A DNA stretch of 25,700 nucleotides from an uncultured Atopobium sp. (lineage in GTDB: Bacteria > Actinomycetota > Coriobacteriia > Coriobacteriales > Atopobiaceae), in contig CAKARF010000005.1 in the NCBI GenBank assembly GCA_916720465.1, positions 1 through 25,700 of the forward strand. Direction: 5' to 3'. Under the pieces are notes generated by a model. It did no database searches. It was not told the DNA's origin and worked only from the letters and a program-made list of their open reading frames with translations. Both the position numbers and the translations under genes were made by a program. Shown here in pieces: positions 1 to 7,156 of the stretch; the first letter of the stretch is position 1; each line of letters starts with the position of its first letter.

Positions 1-52
1 CGCAGGAAATTTTGGTGGTAAAACCCTGTGCTTTTTTGGAGCCGTCTGGCAT
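1..52 (-). CDS. N-terminal fragment of a gene running off the left edge
   Basis: On the minus strand an ATG at 52-50 opens a frame that stays open to the window edge and encodes MPDGSKKAQGFTTKISC. A GAGGG ribosome-binding site lies a few bases upstream, and the dapH stop codon is only about ten bases away. This spacing suggests the next cistron of the lysine operon. The fragment is too short to identify. The pathway step missing from the window is N-acetyl-diaminopimelate deacetylation (dapL), which would fit here, but nothing in the 17 residues proves it. It could also be a chance frame. Confidence 0.4.
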   Translation of the reverse strand, partial: MPDGSKKAQGFTTKISC

Positions 53-62
53 GTACCCTCGA

Positions 63-764
63 TTACAACGTGCGAAGAGCATCGACCAAAGCTGTCTTGC
101 CCTCTGTCTTCTGGTCCTTCATTTTTATCACACGTGCAGGACATCCCGCTACCACAGCATTTGCTGGAACGTCTTCAACTACTACAGCGCCTGCTGCGAC
201 AACAGCGCCTTCTCCAACACGAATTCCCTCGATAACCACGGCATTTGCGCCAATAAGTACGTTGTCCTCAACAATAACTGGCGTAGCGGAAGCGGGCTCA
301 ACAACACCTGCAAGAACAGTGCCAGCACCAATGTGACAGTTCTTACCAACAGTTGCGCGGCCGCCCAACACAGCCCCCATATCAATCATGGTGCCTTCGC
401 CAATAACAGCGCCGATGTTAATAACAGCACCCATCATAATGACGGCATTGTTACCAATCTCAACGCGCTCACGAATCAGTGCACCTGGCTCAATACGAGC
501 GTTTACGTCCTTCATGTTAAGCAGAGGGACGCCGGAGTTTCGACGGTCATTCTCGATGTCAAAATACTCAAATGCGTCTGCATTCTGCTCGACAACACGT
601 TTAAGCTCAGACCAGTCACCAAAAACTACCTTTGAGGTGCCCTCTCCATACACGCGAGAAGAGCCGTAAGACACAGAAGCACCCTCACGCTCTTTAACGT
701 ACAGCTTAATGGGAGTCTTCTTCTCTGAAGTAGCAATGTAGTTAATAATTTCCTGGGCGTCCAT
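63..764 (-). CDS. dapH: 2,3,4,5-tetrahydropyridine-2,6-dicarboxylate N-acetyltransferase (DapH)
   Basis: This enzyme acetylates tetrahydrodipicolinate with acetyl-CoA, the committing step of the acetylase branch of DAP/lysine synthesis in the cytoplasm. The 233 residues begin MDAQEIINYI as in Bacillus DapH/YkuQ. An N-terminal alpha/beta domain (about 1-85) is followed by a left-handed beta-helix of hexapeptide repeats, with repeated I/V-G-x-x-x units such as IGNNAVIMMGAVINIGA and GKNCHIGAGTVLAGVVEP, ending in the usual VVAGCPARVIK segment. Length and order are normal for the acetyl rather than the succinyl (DapD) enzyme. The start has an AGGAAAGGA ribosome-binding site. It is the fourth gene after lysA, dapA and dapB, separated from dapB by a 9-bp hairpin that could trim its expression. 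Confidence 0.93.
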   Translation of the reverse strand: MDAQEIINYIATSEKKTPIKLYVKEREGASVSYGSSRVYGEGTSKVVFGDWSELKRVVEQNADAFEYFDIENDRRNSGVPLLNMKDVNARIEPGALIRERVEIGNNAVIMMGAVINIGAVIGEGTMIDMGAVLGGRATVGKNCHIGAGTVLAGVVEPASATPVIVEDNVLIGANAVVIEGIRVGEGAVVAAGAVVVEDVPANAVVAGCPARVIKMKDQKTEGKTALVDALRTL

Positions 765-788
765 GCGTGTCCTTTCCTAATCAAACAA

Positions 789-812
789 GTGCTGACCTAT
801 AAAGGTCAGCAC
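789..812 (-). terminator. Intra-operon hairpin between dapB and dapH
   Basis: GTGCTGACC and GGTCAGCAC form a perfect 9-bp stem around a 6-base loop, six bases after the dapB stop. On the minus strand it is followed by a weak U-rich tail (TTGTTTGATT), then the dapH ribosome-binding site. It may be a leaky terminator or attenuator, or an RNA-processing or stability element. Confidence 0.6.
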
Positions 813-818
813 ATGCGG

Positions 819-1535
819 TTATCCAAAAATCAACTCTTCAAAGGTATAAAAACCTGGAGCCTTTGTAAGCAATTTCTCAGCACACGCAACAGCACCGTTC
901 ACAAAAATCTGACGAGACGTCGCACGATGAGTCAGGCAGACTTCTTCATCCTGTCCAAAGAAATGCACCTCATGAGTACCAGCCACCGTGCCGCCTCTCA
1001 GGGCAAACACGCCAATCTCGTCCTTGGTGCGAGCTCCACAGAAGCCCTCACGACCAGAAACAACAGGGCGAGTTCCCTCTGGATCAATAGCAGCAAGCAG
1101 CAGCTTTGCTGTACCGGATGGAGCGTCAACCTTCTGGTTGTGGTGCGTCTCCACAATCTCGGTATCCCAGCCATCAAGCGCCTCAGCAGCCATAGCTACC
1201 GCGCGCCTCAACACAGCAACGCCCACCGAATAGTTTGCTGCGTGGATCACAGGTACGCTCTCTCCCAGCTGCTTCAACTCCAAAAGCTGCTCTGACGAGA
1301 AACCCGTTGTACCAGAAACAAGCGCGCACCCACGCTCACGTACAAAGCCGACCACAGCATCAAAGGCAGCAACACCAGAGAAATCCACAACCACATCAGG
1401 CGTCTGTTCAACGGTGCTCAACTGATTGATATTCTCGTGACCAAACGCACCAAGCACCTCAAAGCCGTGAGCAATCAGGGTCTGCTCGATGAGCTTTCCC
1501 ATCTTACCGGTACCAATCACTACTGCACTAGGCAT
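819..1535 (-). CDS. dapB: 4-hydroxy-tetrahydrodipicolinate reductase (DapB)
   Basis: This enzyme reduces the DapA product with NAD(P)H to tetrahydrodipicolinate, the second common step of DAP synthesis. The N-terminal dinucleotide-binding motif is GTGKMGKLI (about residues 8-16). The mid-domain GTTGFS segment and the DapB signature ETHHNQKVDAPSGTA, with catalytic His and Lys, are intact; length is 238 residues. I take the ATG at 1535 as start. A TTG one codon upstream (1538) would only add one Met. The start overlaps the end of dapA by 8 bases, implying translational coupling. The GTTGFS segment (1294-1309) carries one copy of a 16-base sequence also found, on the opposite coding sense, in metK. 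Confidence 0.95.
   Translation of the reverse strand: MPSAVVIGTGKMGKLIEQTLIAHGFEVLGAFGHENINQLSTVEQTPDVVVDFSGVAAFDAVVGFVRERGCALVSGTTGFSSEQLLELKQLGESVPVIHAANYSVGVAVLRRAVAMAAEALDGWDTEIVETHHNQKVDAPSGTAKLLLAAIDPEGTRPVVSGREGFCGARTKDEIGVFALRGGTVAGTHEVHFFGQDEEVCLTHRATSRQIFVNGAVACAEKLLTKAPGFYTFEELIFG
1294..1309 (+). repeat. 16-mer repeat copy 1 (inside dapB)
   Basis: GACGAGAAACCCGTTG is identical to the reverse complement of 20061-20076 in metK. Here the dapB strand reads the complementary sequence as part of GTTGFSS. In metK the same strand reads it as DEKPV. Shared protein function therefore cannot explain the identity. Confidence 0.7.
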
Positions 1536-2421
1536 CAAGAAGACCAGCCTTTCTCATAGCGTTCTCAAGCACCTCTGCATGCTCTTCAGTCATCTTCCAC
1601 AAAGGGAGACGATAATTTTCTTCCATAAATCCCATACGAGCCAGAGCGGCCTTTACAGGAATTGGGTTAACCTCGCAGAAAAGCGCATGAACCAGATCAA
1701 GATACTGAAGCTGCAGTTCACGGGCAAGAGAAACCTCACCACGGTGCCATGCAGCCACCAGATCATGAACCATCTTTGGGTCAAGGTTAGACCAAACAGA
1801 AATGACACCAGAAGCACCAAGAGAAAGCAGCGGCACAATCATATCGTCATTTCCGGACCACATAGTAAAGTCATCGCTCAGATAACGAGCAACCTTTGTT
1901 GCATATGCAATGTCTCCAGATGCCTCTTTAATGCCCCATGCATTTGGATGTGCCGCAAGTCTCTGAACGTTACGCTCAGAAATAGAGCAGCCCGTTCTAC
2001 CAGGAATGTTATACAGAATACAAGGAACATCAACGCGGTCTAATACATACGAGAAGTGCTGGTAGATGCCTTCTTCGTTACTCTTGTTGTAGTAAGGAGT
2101 AATCAGCAGCAGACCATCAACACCCGCCTTCTCTAGGGCCTCTGCTTTGCGCAAAGACTCAGCAGAAGAGTTGGAGCCAGCACCGCCAATAACGGGAATT
2201 CTACCCTGAGCTCGAGCAAGAATTGCCTTAACTACCTCGATGTCCTCCTCATCTGTCATAGTTGAGGACTCGCCAGTAGTACCAAGGGCCAAAATACCGT
2301 CAATTCCCTGCTCAATCTGGAAGTCTACAAAGCGCTCAAGTGCCTCGAAGTCAACATTTCCCTGAGCATCAAATGGGGTTACTAAAGCGGTAATTGCACC
2401 AGTTACGTTTTTCATATCCAT
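1528..2421 (-). CDS. dapA: 4-hydroxy-tetrahydrodipicolinate synthase (DapA)
   Basis: DapA condenses pyruvate with aspartate semialdehyde, the entry step into DAP/lysine synthesis. It is a 297-residue TIM barrel of the DapA/NanA family. Visible catalytic features are the LGTTGES motif with Thr48-Thr49, Tyr137 and Arg142 in YNIPGRTG, and the Schiff-base Lys165 in WGIKEASGD. The family TPYYNK segment is also present (residues 108-113). The start ATG at 2421 follows an AGGGCGAG ribosome-binding stretch; a second in-frame ATG two codons on is a possible alternative. It lies 15 bases after lysA and overlaps dapB, so it should share the lysA transcript and its riboswitch. Confidence 0.96.
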   Translation of the reverse strand: MDMKNVTGAITALVTPFDAQGNVDFEALERFVDFQIEQGIDGILALGTTGESSTMTDEEDIEVVKAILARAQGRIPVIGGAGSNSSAESLRKAEALEKAGVDGLLLITPYYNKSNEEGIYQHFSYVLDRVDVPCILYNIPGRTGCSISERNVQRLAAHPNAWGIKEASGDIAYATKVARYLSDDFTMWSGNDDMIVPLLSLGASGVISVWSNLDPKMVHDLVAAWHRGEVSLARELQLQYLDLVHALFCEVNPIPVKAALARMGFMEENYRLPLWKMTEEHAEVLENAMRKAGLLDA

Positions 2422-2436
2422 AGTTTTTCTCGCCCT

Positions 2437-3741
2437 CTAATGTGTGGTGTTTGTAGTGGTTGGTTGTGCAAGATCTGAAAAGTCCGAGCCATCAAATGCA
2501 AGCGTTGCAAAGTAATCCGCCTCAGTCTCGGCGCGGCGAATAAGCTGCGCGGATCCGTCTTCTAGAAGCAGCAGCTCGGCGGAGCGTAGACGGCCGTTGT
2601 AGTTATAGCCCATCGAGAAACCATGAGCGCCCGTGTCGTGAATGAACAGAAGGTCACCCACGGACACCTCTGGGAGCTGGCGATTCTTTGCAAACTGATC
2701 GTTATTCTCGCAAAGTCCACCTACAACGTTGTACGTATGTGTTGCAGGGGCATCTTCTTTGCCCATAACGGTGATGTGGTGGTAAGCGTCGTAGATTGCA
2801 GGACGCATAAGGTTTGCCGCGCAAGCATCCACGCCAAGGTAGTGGCGATAGGTCTCTTTTTGATGCAAAACGCGGGTAACAAGCGCGCCAGCAGGACCCA
2901 AAAGCCAGCGTCCAAGCTCGGTATAAATGGCAACGTCTTCCATACCTACAGGAACTAGAACCTCTTCAAAGGCGCGCTTTACGCCCTGGCCAATGGCCAA
3001 AACGTCTGGCTCCACCTGGTCTGGCTTATACGCCACACCAATGCCTCCAGAAAGATCGATAAATTCAATATGGATATCAAGTTCTTTGTGCAGCTTAACA
3101 GCCAGCTCAAAGAGGACGCGTGCAAGGTTTGGATAGTAATCCTCTTCTTGAGCATTACTGGCAAGAAACGCATGAAGACCAAACTCAGTCACACCTTTGG
3201 TTTTAAGATGCGCAAACGTCTGGAAAAGCTGCTCTTCTGTCATGCCAAACTTAGCATCATCGGGATTTCCAATAATGCCGTTTTGCGACTCAAACACGCC
3301 GCCAGGATTAAGACGCGCACACATAACCTGAGGAACGTTGCTTCCCACCGCCTCTTCAAGCGTTGTAAGCATGTCTCCACCAGCGTCTAAGTTAATAATG
3401 GCGCCCAGCTCATGAGCACGAGCAAAGTCAAGCACCGTAGTGTCGTTTGACGAGAGCATGATGTTTTGGCCGGTGACTCCACAGGCTTTTGCAAGAGTGA
3501 GCTCGGTGGCATTTGCGCAGTCGCAGCCGCAGCCAAGCTCTGCCAGCAACCTCACAATGTAAGGATTTGGCGTAGCTTTAACCGCAAAGTACTCTTTAAA
3601 GCCAGCATTCCAGCTAAAGGCCTCTTGCAACAGCTTTGCGCGACGAACAATCTCTGCCTTGTTATACAGGTGAAATGGCGTTGGATACGTCTTAGTAATT
3701 GCCTCTAAGGTATCTGCAGAAACAAACGGTTTCTTACTCAA
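2437..3741 (-). CDS. lysA: Diaminopimelate decarboxylase (LysA)
   Basis: LysA is a PLP enzyme converting meso-DAP to lysine, the last step of the pathway. It is a fold-type III (alanine-racemase-like barrel) protein of 434 residues. The PLP lysine is Lys55 in YFAVKATPNP, the glycine loop is SGGIG (231-235), and the cross-subunit active-site Cys344-Glu345 lies in GGLCENNDQF. It carries GLHAFLASN rather than GLHFHIGSQ, a variant I recall in anaerobe LysA proteins. Translation must begin at a TTG (3741-3739), because an in-frame stop lies four codons upstream. The GGGGGAG ribosome-binding site is very close to the TTG and can be paired by the riboswitch expression platform. It heads lysA-dapA-dapB-dapH. 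Confidence 0.95.
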   Translation of the reverse strand: MSKKPFVSADTLEAITKTYPTPFHLYNKAEIVRRAKLLQEAFSWNAGFKEYFAVKATPNPYIVRLLAELGCGCDCANATELTLAKACGVTGQNIMLSSNDTTVLDFARAHELGAIINLDAGGDMLTTLEEAVGSNVPQVMCARLNPGGVFESQNGIIGNPDDAKFGMTEEQLFQTFAHLKTKGVTEFGLHAFLASNAQEEDYYPNLARVLFELAVKLHKELDIHIEFIDLSGGIGVAYKPDQVEPDVLAIGQGVKRAFEEVLVPVGMEDVAIYTELGRWLLGPAGALVTRVLHQKETYRHYLGVDACAANLMRPAIYDAYHHITVMGKEDAPATHTYNVVGGLCENNDQFAKNRQLPEVSVGDLLFIHDTGAHGFSMGYNYNGRLRSAELLLLEDGSAQLIRRAETEADYFATLAFDGSDFSDLAQPTTTNTTH

Positions 3742-3743
3742 AG

Positions 3744-3765
3744 CTCCCCCTCAAATTAGGGGCGC
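3744..3765 (-). promoter_or_regulatory. Expression platform that can hide the lysA ribosome-binding site
   Basis: On the minus strand CCCCT (3762-3758) can pair with AGGGG (3751-3747), burying the GGGGGAG ribosome-binding site of lysA. The same C-run, as GCGCCCC (3765-3759), can instead pair over 7 bp (one G-U) with GGGGTGC (3789-3783) at the 3' end of the lysine aptamer, freeing the site. The two pairings exclude each other, as expected for a translational switch. Confidence 0.65.
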
Positions 3766-3770
3766 AATAC

Positions 3771-3937
3771 ACCGTCAAAGTAGCACCCCCGAAATCTCGG
3801 ACAGTCTTGCATGTATTTCATACAAGCCCACCTGACAACCACGCCTGATTGCCAAGTTCGGCGAACCTCGCCTCCTTCTGGGGTCACTGCCTGCCGACTA
3901 ACCCAGAACCCATCGTGCTCGCTCCTCTATTGACAGT
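3771..3937 (-). ncRNA. Lysine riboswitch (L box) upstream of lysA
   Basis: The 167-base minus-strand leader resembles the lysine aptamer of Bacillus lysC in order and sequence. It has an AGAGGAGCGAGC start (like AGAGGUGCGAAC), a CGCCGAA segment in the third arm, a CTTGTAT...TACATGCAAG arm, then GACTGTCC and a short CCGA...TCGG stem ending GGGTGCTAC. The closing P1 helix is ACTGTCAA (3937-3930) with TTGACGGT (3778-3771), 8 bp including one G-U. It lies directly before lysA, whose product makes lysine. No terminator-like U-run follows, so control is probably translational. Only about 32 bases separate it from the patA stop, so it may be internal to a longer transcript. Confidence 0.85.
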
Positions 3938-3969
3938 AAAACCCTACCACAGAAAGCTCTGCATTTGGG

Positions 3970-5121
3970 CTAGTTTTGTTCTTCTCGCAAAGTATTAACA
4001 AAAGTCTTAAGGCGAGAAAGGCCTTCTGTCAGATTCTTGTCAGAAGCGGCGTAACTGATACGTACATACCCCTCGGCGCCGAAGAAAACACCAGGCACCA
4101 ATGCCACACCAAACTCTTTAATTGCTCGCTCACAGAATGCCTCGGAATCAATGGAGAATTCCTTGATTGAAGGAAATGCGTAGAAAGCTCCGCCAGGCTC
4201 TTCAACAGGAAGTTCCATGTCCTTGAGTGCAGAAAGAACGATCTGCCTGCGCTTTTGATAATTTGTGCGCATAGGCGTGACGTCGTAAGAAAGCGCGTAG
4301 AGAGCAGCCGGCTGTAAAAATGAAGGAACGGAAGACACTAGTTGAGCGTGAACCTTTCCAATATCTGCTGCGAGCTCATCAGAGGTGGCAACCCAACCAA
4401 GCCTCCAACCCGTCATTGCCCATGGTTTGGAGAAACTATTTGTCACAATGCAGCGATCAGCCAAATCTGGATAGAGCTCAGCAAAACGCGGAACATCCTC
4501 AACGTATGTGAGCTCTCTGTACACGTCGTCACATAGAACATAAAAGTCATGCTTGCGAGCAAGTTCTGCCACTGCATCAAGCGCCTCTTTTGTATAAACA
4601 CATCCCGTAGGATTGTTGGGAGAAGTCAGCACAATGAGTTTTGTCTTCTCTGAAATCTTTGACTTGAGCTGCTCAGCATCAATCTGGAAATGATTGTCGC
4701 TGGTATCAAGTGGCACAACAACACCACGATTAAGCTGGCAAAGTGTTCTATATACCAAATACGCTGGCTCAGGAATAATAACCTCGTCACCTGGGTTCAT
4801 CAGCGTCAACAGAGCAGCAGAAATAGCCTCTGTTGCTCCCACAGTAACCACAATGCCATCTGGACTTACCTTCATGCCACGAGCTGACTCCCAAGCAGCA
4901 ATCGCGCTTCTCAGCTCAAGGGTTCCGATATTAGGTGGATAGTGAGTATTTCCAGCTACAAGCTCTTTGTCTACTTGATTACAAATAGGAGTTGGAGTGT
5001 CTTCTCCAGGCTCTCCAATAGTTAAAGAAATACAGCCCGGCGTTGCAGCTGCAAGTGCCGAGAAACGCCTGATACCTGAGGGTTTGAAAAGCTCTAGTGT
5101 TGTATTTCTTGATAACGACAT
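3970..5121 (-). CDS. patA: Aminotransferase, probably N-acetyl-LL-diaminopimelate aminotransferase (PatA-like)
   Basis: This is a class I/II PLP aminotransferase of 383 residues. SPNNPTG (167-173), CDDVY (197-201), the PLP lysine Lys232 in NSFSKPWAMTGWRLG and the substrate-carboxylate Arg240 are all present. The N-terminal SGIRRFSAL and ISLTIGEP segments closely resemble B. subtilis PatA, which makes N-acetyl-LL-DAP from N-acetyl-2-amino-6-oxopimelate. With dapH in the same cluster, this supplies the transamination step of the acetylase pathway. A GAGGAG ribosome-binding site precedes the ATG. Other aminotransferases of this class (aspartate, aromatic) share these motifs, so the substrate is inferred from context and the N-terminal match. 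Confidence 0.82.
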   Translation of the reverse strand: MSLSRNTTLELFKPSGIRRFSALAAATPGCISLTIGEPGEDTPTPICNQVDKELVAGNTHYPPNIGTLELRSAIAAWESARGMKVSPDGIVVTVGATEAISAALLTLMNPGDEVIIPEPAYLVYRTLCQLNRGVVVPLDTSDNHFQIDAEQLKSKISEKTKLIVLTSPNNPTGCVYTKEALDAVAELARKHDFYVLCDDVYRELTYVEDVPRFAELYPDLADRCIVTNSFSKPWAMTGWRLGWVATSDELAADIGKVHAQLVSSVPSFLQPAALYALSYDVTPMRTNYQKRRQIVLSALKDMELPVEEPGGAFYAFPSIKEFSIDSEAFCERAIKEFGVALVPGVFFGAEGYVRISYAASDKNLTEGLSRLKTFVNTLREEQN

Positions 5122-5198
5122 ACAAACTCCTCAACGTACTTTCAATCCATAATAGTTATCATTTAAATCATACGACACTTGATTGATACGAGGTTCGC

Positions 5199-6374
5199 AT
5201 GAAAAGAGTTTTATCTCTTGTCCTTAAATTTATTACTGTCCTACTAAAAAGGGTTCTTGCTCCTCTTTTTAAATTTGTAGGCGGTCTCTTTATTTTGGCT
5301 CTGCTGGTACTTGGTGGCTATGTCCTCTACCTGCAGCTTACTTACTACCGCATTCCTGACAACACTCCTGTATCTAATCAAGGTGCCTCTCCTGAAGCTA
5401 CCACCGTACAGGTTGGTCAAACGTACACAGCTTCAACCTATAACATTGGCTTTGGTGCTTACACCCCTGATTACACCTTCTTTATGGATGAAGGCATTAT
5501 GCAAGACGGCACACGCACCGTGGGAACTCACGGCCGTGCGGTCAGCAGAAATTCCGTGCAATACACCACAAACGGGGCTCTGAACACTGTTTCTTCTCTG
5601 AATGACGGCGCAGCTCCTGACTTTATTCTCTTCCAAGAGATTGATACCTCATCCGATAGAAGTTGGCATGTGAATCAGGTTTCTGAAGCAGAGAGCCGCT
5701 TTGGATCCTATGCATCGTATTTTGCTCAGAACTTCCACACCGCGTTTCTCGCCTATCCACTTACTGAGTTCCATGGAACCTCTAACTCGGGAATTCTGAC
5801 GCTTTCAAACGTACTTGCTTCTAGCGCAACTCGTCGTACCTACCCCATTGACGAGTCATTCCCAACAAAGTTCTTTGACCTAGATCGTTGCTTTATGATC
5901 ACGCGCTACCCCACAAGCGATGGTCATGAGCTGGTGCTCATTAACAGTCACATGTCTGCTTATGACAAAGGCGGCACCAGCCGTGCTCAGCAGCTTGCAC
6001 TGCTGACCAAGGTTATGTCTGAAGAGCGTGCTAAAGGTAATTACGTTATTGCAGGTGGCGACTGGAACCATGCAATTTTAGGTTCGCTCACCCTCTATCC
6101 ATCTAATCAGCAGGTACCTGACTGGGTAGCAGAACTCAAAGACTCTGATTTGCCAGAAGGCTTCAGCGTTGTAGCTCCAGACAACCTCAACAATGTTCCT
6201 ACCTGCCGCGGAGACGATATTCCTTACGAGAAGGACAAGACGTACACCACCACAGTTGATGGTTGGATTGTCTCGGACAATGTTGTTGCAACCGCCAGAA
6301 ACATTGACACGCAATTTGCTTACTCGGACCACAACCCAGTTCTTCTGTCTTTCACTTTAAAGAGCGCAGAGTAG
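5199..6374 (+). CDS. Membrane-anchored endonuclease/exonuclease/phosphatase family protein
   Basis: This 391-residue protein has a basic N-terminus, an amphipathic stretch and one strong hydrophobic segment (about residues 24-46), then a long domain predicted outside the membrane. The domain carries the metal-dependent EEP (DNase I/sphingomyelinase) motifs in order: STYNIGFG, FILFQEID with the metal Glu, LINSHMSAY, AGGDWNHA with the catalytic Asp-x-Asn, TVDGWIVSD, and the terminal SDHNPV with Asp377-His378. All key residues seem intact, so it should be an active phosphodiesterase. Substrate could be nucleic acid, phospholipid or inositol phosphate; the sequence does not decide. It is divergent from patA with 77 bases between, and has a weak CGAGG ribosome-binding site. 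Confidence 0.82.
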   Translation: MKRVLSLVLKFITVLLKRVLAPLFKFVGGLFILALLVLGGYVLYLQLTYYRIPDNTPVSNQGASPEATTVQVGQTYTASTYNIGFGAYTPDYTFFMDEGIMQDGTRTVGTHGRAVSRNSVQYTTNGALNTVSSLNDGAAPDFILFQEIDTSSDRSWHVNQVSEAESRFGSYASYFAQNFHTAFLAYPLTEFHGTSNSGILTLSNVLASSATRRTYPIDESFPTKFFDLDRCFMITRYPTSDGHELVLINSHMSAYDKGGTSRAQQLALLTKVMSEERAKGNYVIAGGDWNHAILGSLTLYPSNQQVPDWVAELKDSDLPEGFSVVAPDNLNNVPTCRGDDIPYEKDKTYTTTVDGWIVSDNVVATARNIDTQFAYSDHNPVLLSFTLKSAE

Positions 6375-6400
6375 AGCTATCCGTCTTTTATCATATGCTT

Positions 6401-6436
6401 ATTATGTGCGTGTCGTACCTATAATACGCACATAAT
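6401..6436 (+). promoter_or_regulatory. Promoter and operator of the toxin-antitoxin pair
   Basis: ATTATGTGCGT (6401-6411) and ACGCACATAAT (6426-6436) are a perfect 11-bp inverted repeat with a 14-base spacer. The spacer holds a consensus -10 box, TATAAT, at 6420-6425. An inverted repeat flanking the -10 is what an autoregulating antitoxin of the RelB/DinJ kind would bind. No convincing -35 is visible, and no T-run follows the repeat, so it is unlikely to be a terminator. Confidence 0.72.
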
Positions 6437-6492
6437 TATTGACTTTGCTGTCTCCATCTTGTATAACAAAATTACAGGAAAGGCGGGTCATT

Positions 6493-6771
6493 ATGGCAAA
6501 AGTAAGCACAAATATAAATTTGGATCCAACGCTCAAAAAGAATGCTCAGGAGCTTCTCAGAGATTTAGGCATGGATCTTACTACTGCTATTACCATTTTT
6601 CTTCGTCAGACTGTTCGTGAGCAGGGAATTCCTTTTGAAATTAAGCGAGAAATTCCTAATGCTCAAACTATAGAGGCTCTTAATGAATACTCAAACATGA
6701 AAGAGCATCCGGAAAATTACAAGCACTATGCCTCATTCTCCGACGCAATGTCGGAGGTCTTAGATGCTTGA
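6493..6771 (+). CDS. dinJ: RelB/DinJ family antitoxin
   Basis: This 92-residue protein begins with a ribbon-helix-helix DNA-binding segment (MAKVSTNINLDPTLKKNAQE, then a helix rich in Leu/Asp and TTAITIFLRQTV), as in DinJ/RelB. The C-terminal half is polar and probably wraps the toxin. The start is the ATG at 6493, eight bases after AGGAAAGG; a TTG at 6439 would extend the frame by 18 unlikely residues and has no ribosome-binding site. The stop overlaps the toxin start by 8 bases, typical of coupled toxin-antitoxin genes. The strong inverted repeat just upstream suggests autorepression. Confidence 0.88.
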   Translation: MAKVSTNINLDPTLKKNAQELLRDLGMDLTTAITIFLRQTVREQGIPFEIKREIPNAQTIEALNEYSNMKEHPENYKHYASFSDAMSEVLDA

Positions 6772-7036
6772 AATTGTTCTCTCTAATCAATTTAAAAAAG
6801 ATATCAAATCAGCTCAAAAAAGAGGTCTCAAACTTGAGTTACTTACTGAAGTTGTGGATACCCTCGCCTCTCAAAAATCACTTCCAGAAAAATATCGTGA
6901 CCATTCTCTGACCGGCTCTTACGCAGACTTTAGAGAGTGTCACATCAAGCCAGACTGGCTTCTTATTTACAGAATTGATAACGAAGACTTACTTCTTTTT
7001 CTTTTTAGAACCGGTTCACATTCTGATCTCTTTTAA
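6764..7036 (+). CDS. yafQ: YafQ family mRNA interferase toxin
   Basis: This 90-residue RelE-superfamily toxin is expected to cut mRNA on the ribosome and to be neutralised by the upstream antitoxin. The YafQ signature is complete: RDHSLTGSY with His47, FRECHIKPDWLLIYRI with His60 and Asp64, and the C-terminal FRTGSHSDLF with Arg82, His86 and Phe90. These correspond to the catalytic positions of E. coli YafQ, so the toxin should be active. The ATG lies inside the last codons of the antitoxin gene. A and T are more frequent here than in the neighbouring genes, consistent with horizontal arrival, but the module is short and this is weak evidence. Confidence 0.9.
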   Translation: MLEIVLSNQFKKDIKSAQKRGLKLELLTEVVDTLASQKSLPEKYRDHSLTGSYADFRECHIKPDWLLIYRIDNEDLLLFLFRTGSHSDLF

Positions 7037-7055
7037 AACTAAAGAATAATTTTTG

Positions 7056-7077
7056 TTTTGTTGTAACCACAACAAAA
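7056..7077. repeat. Perfect AT-rich palindrome before the DUF438 gene
   Basis: TTTTGTTGT and ACAACAAAA form a perfect 9-bp inverted repeat around AACC. No T-run follows on either strand, so a terminator for the toxin gene is unlikely. Its place just upstream of a candidate promoter fits a regulator binding site. It resembles, but does not match, the Rex-type TTGTGA...TCACAA box. Confidence 0.5.
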
Positions 7078-7083
7078 GCCACA

Positions 7084-7112
7084 TGGAACTCCTGCCACAC
7101 TTTGGGTATAAA
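7084..7112 (+). promoter_or_regulatory. Candidate promoter of the DUF438 gene
   Basis: TGGAAC (7084-7089) and TATAAA (7107-7112) are separated by 17 bases. The -10 is good and the -35 weak. It lies about 45 bases before the ATG. Confidence 0.4.
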
Positions 7113-7156
7113 GTAAGCCATAGTAGACTTTCTAAACCTATCCGAGAGGAGCCCGT

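Noticed and set aside
12..1429. Several plus-strand open frames of 60-200 codons over dapH and dapB
   Set aside because: They are antisense to well-conserved enzymes, have Cys/Asn/Ser-rich low-information translations and no ribosome-binding sites.
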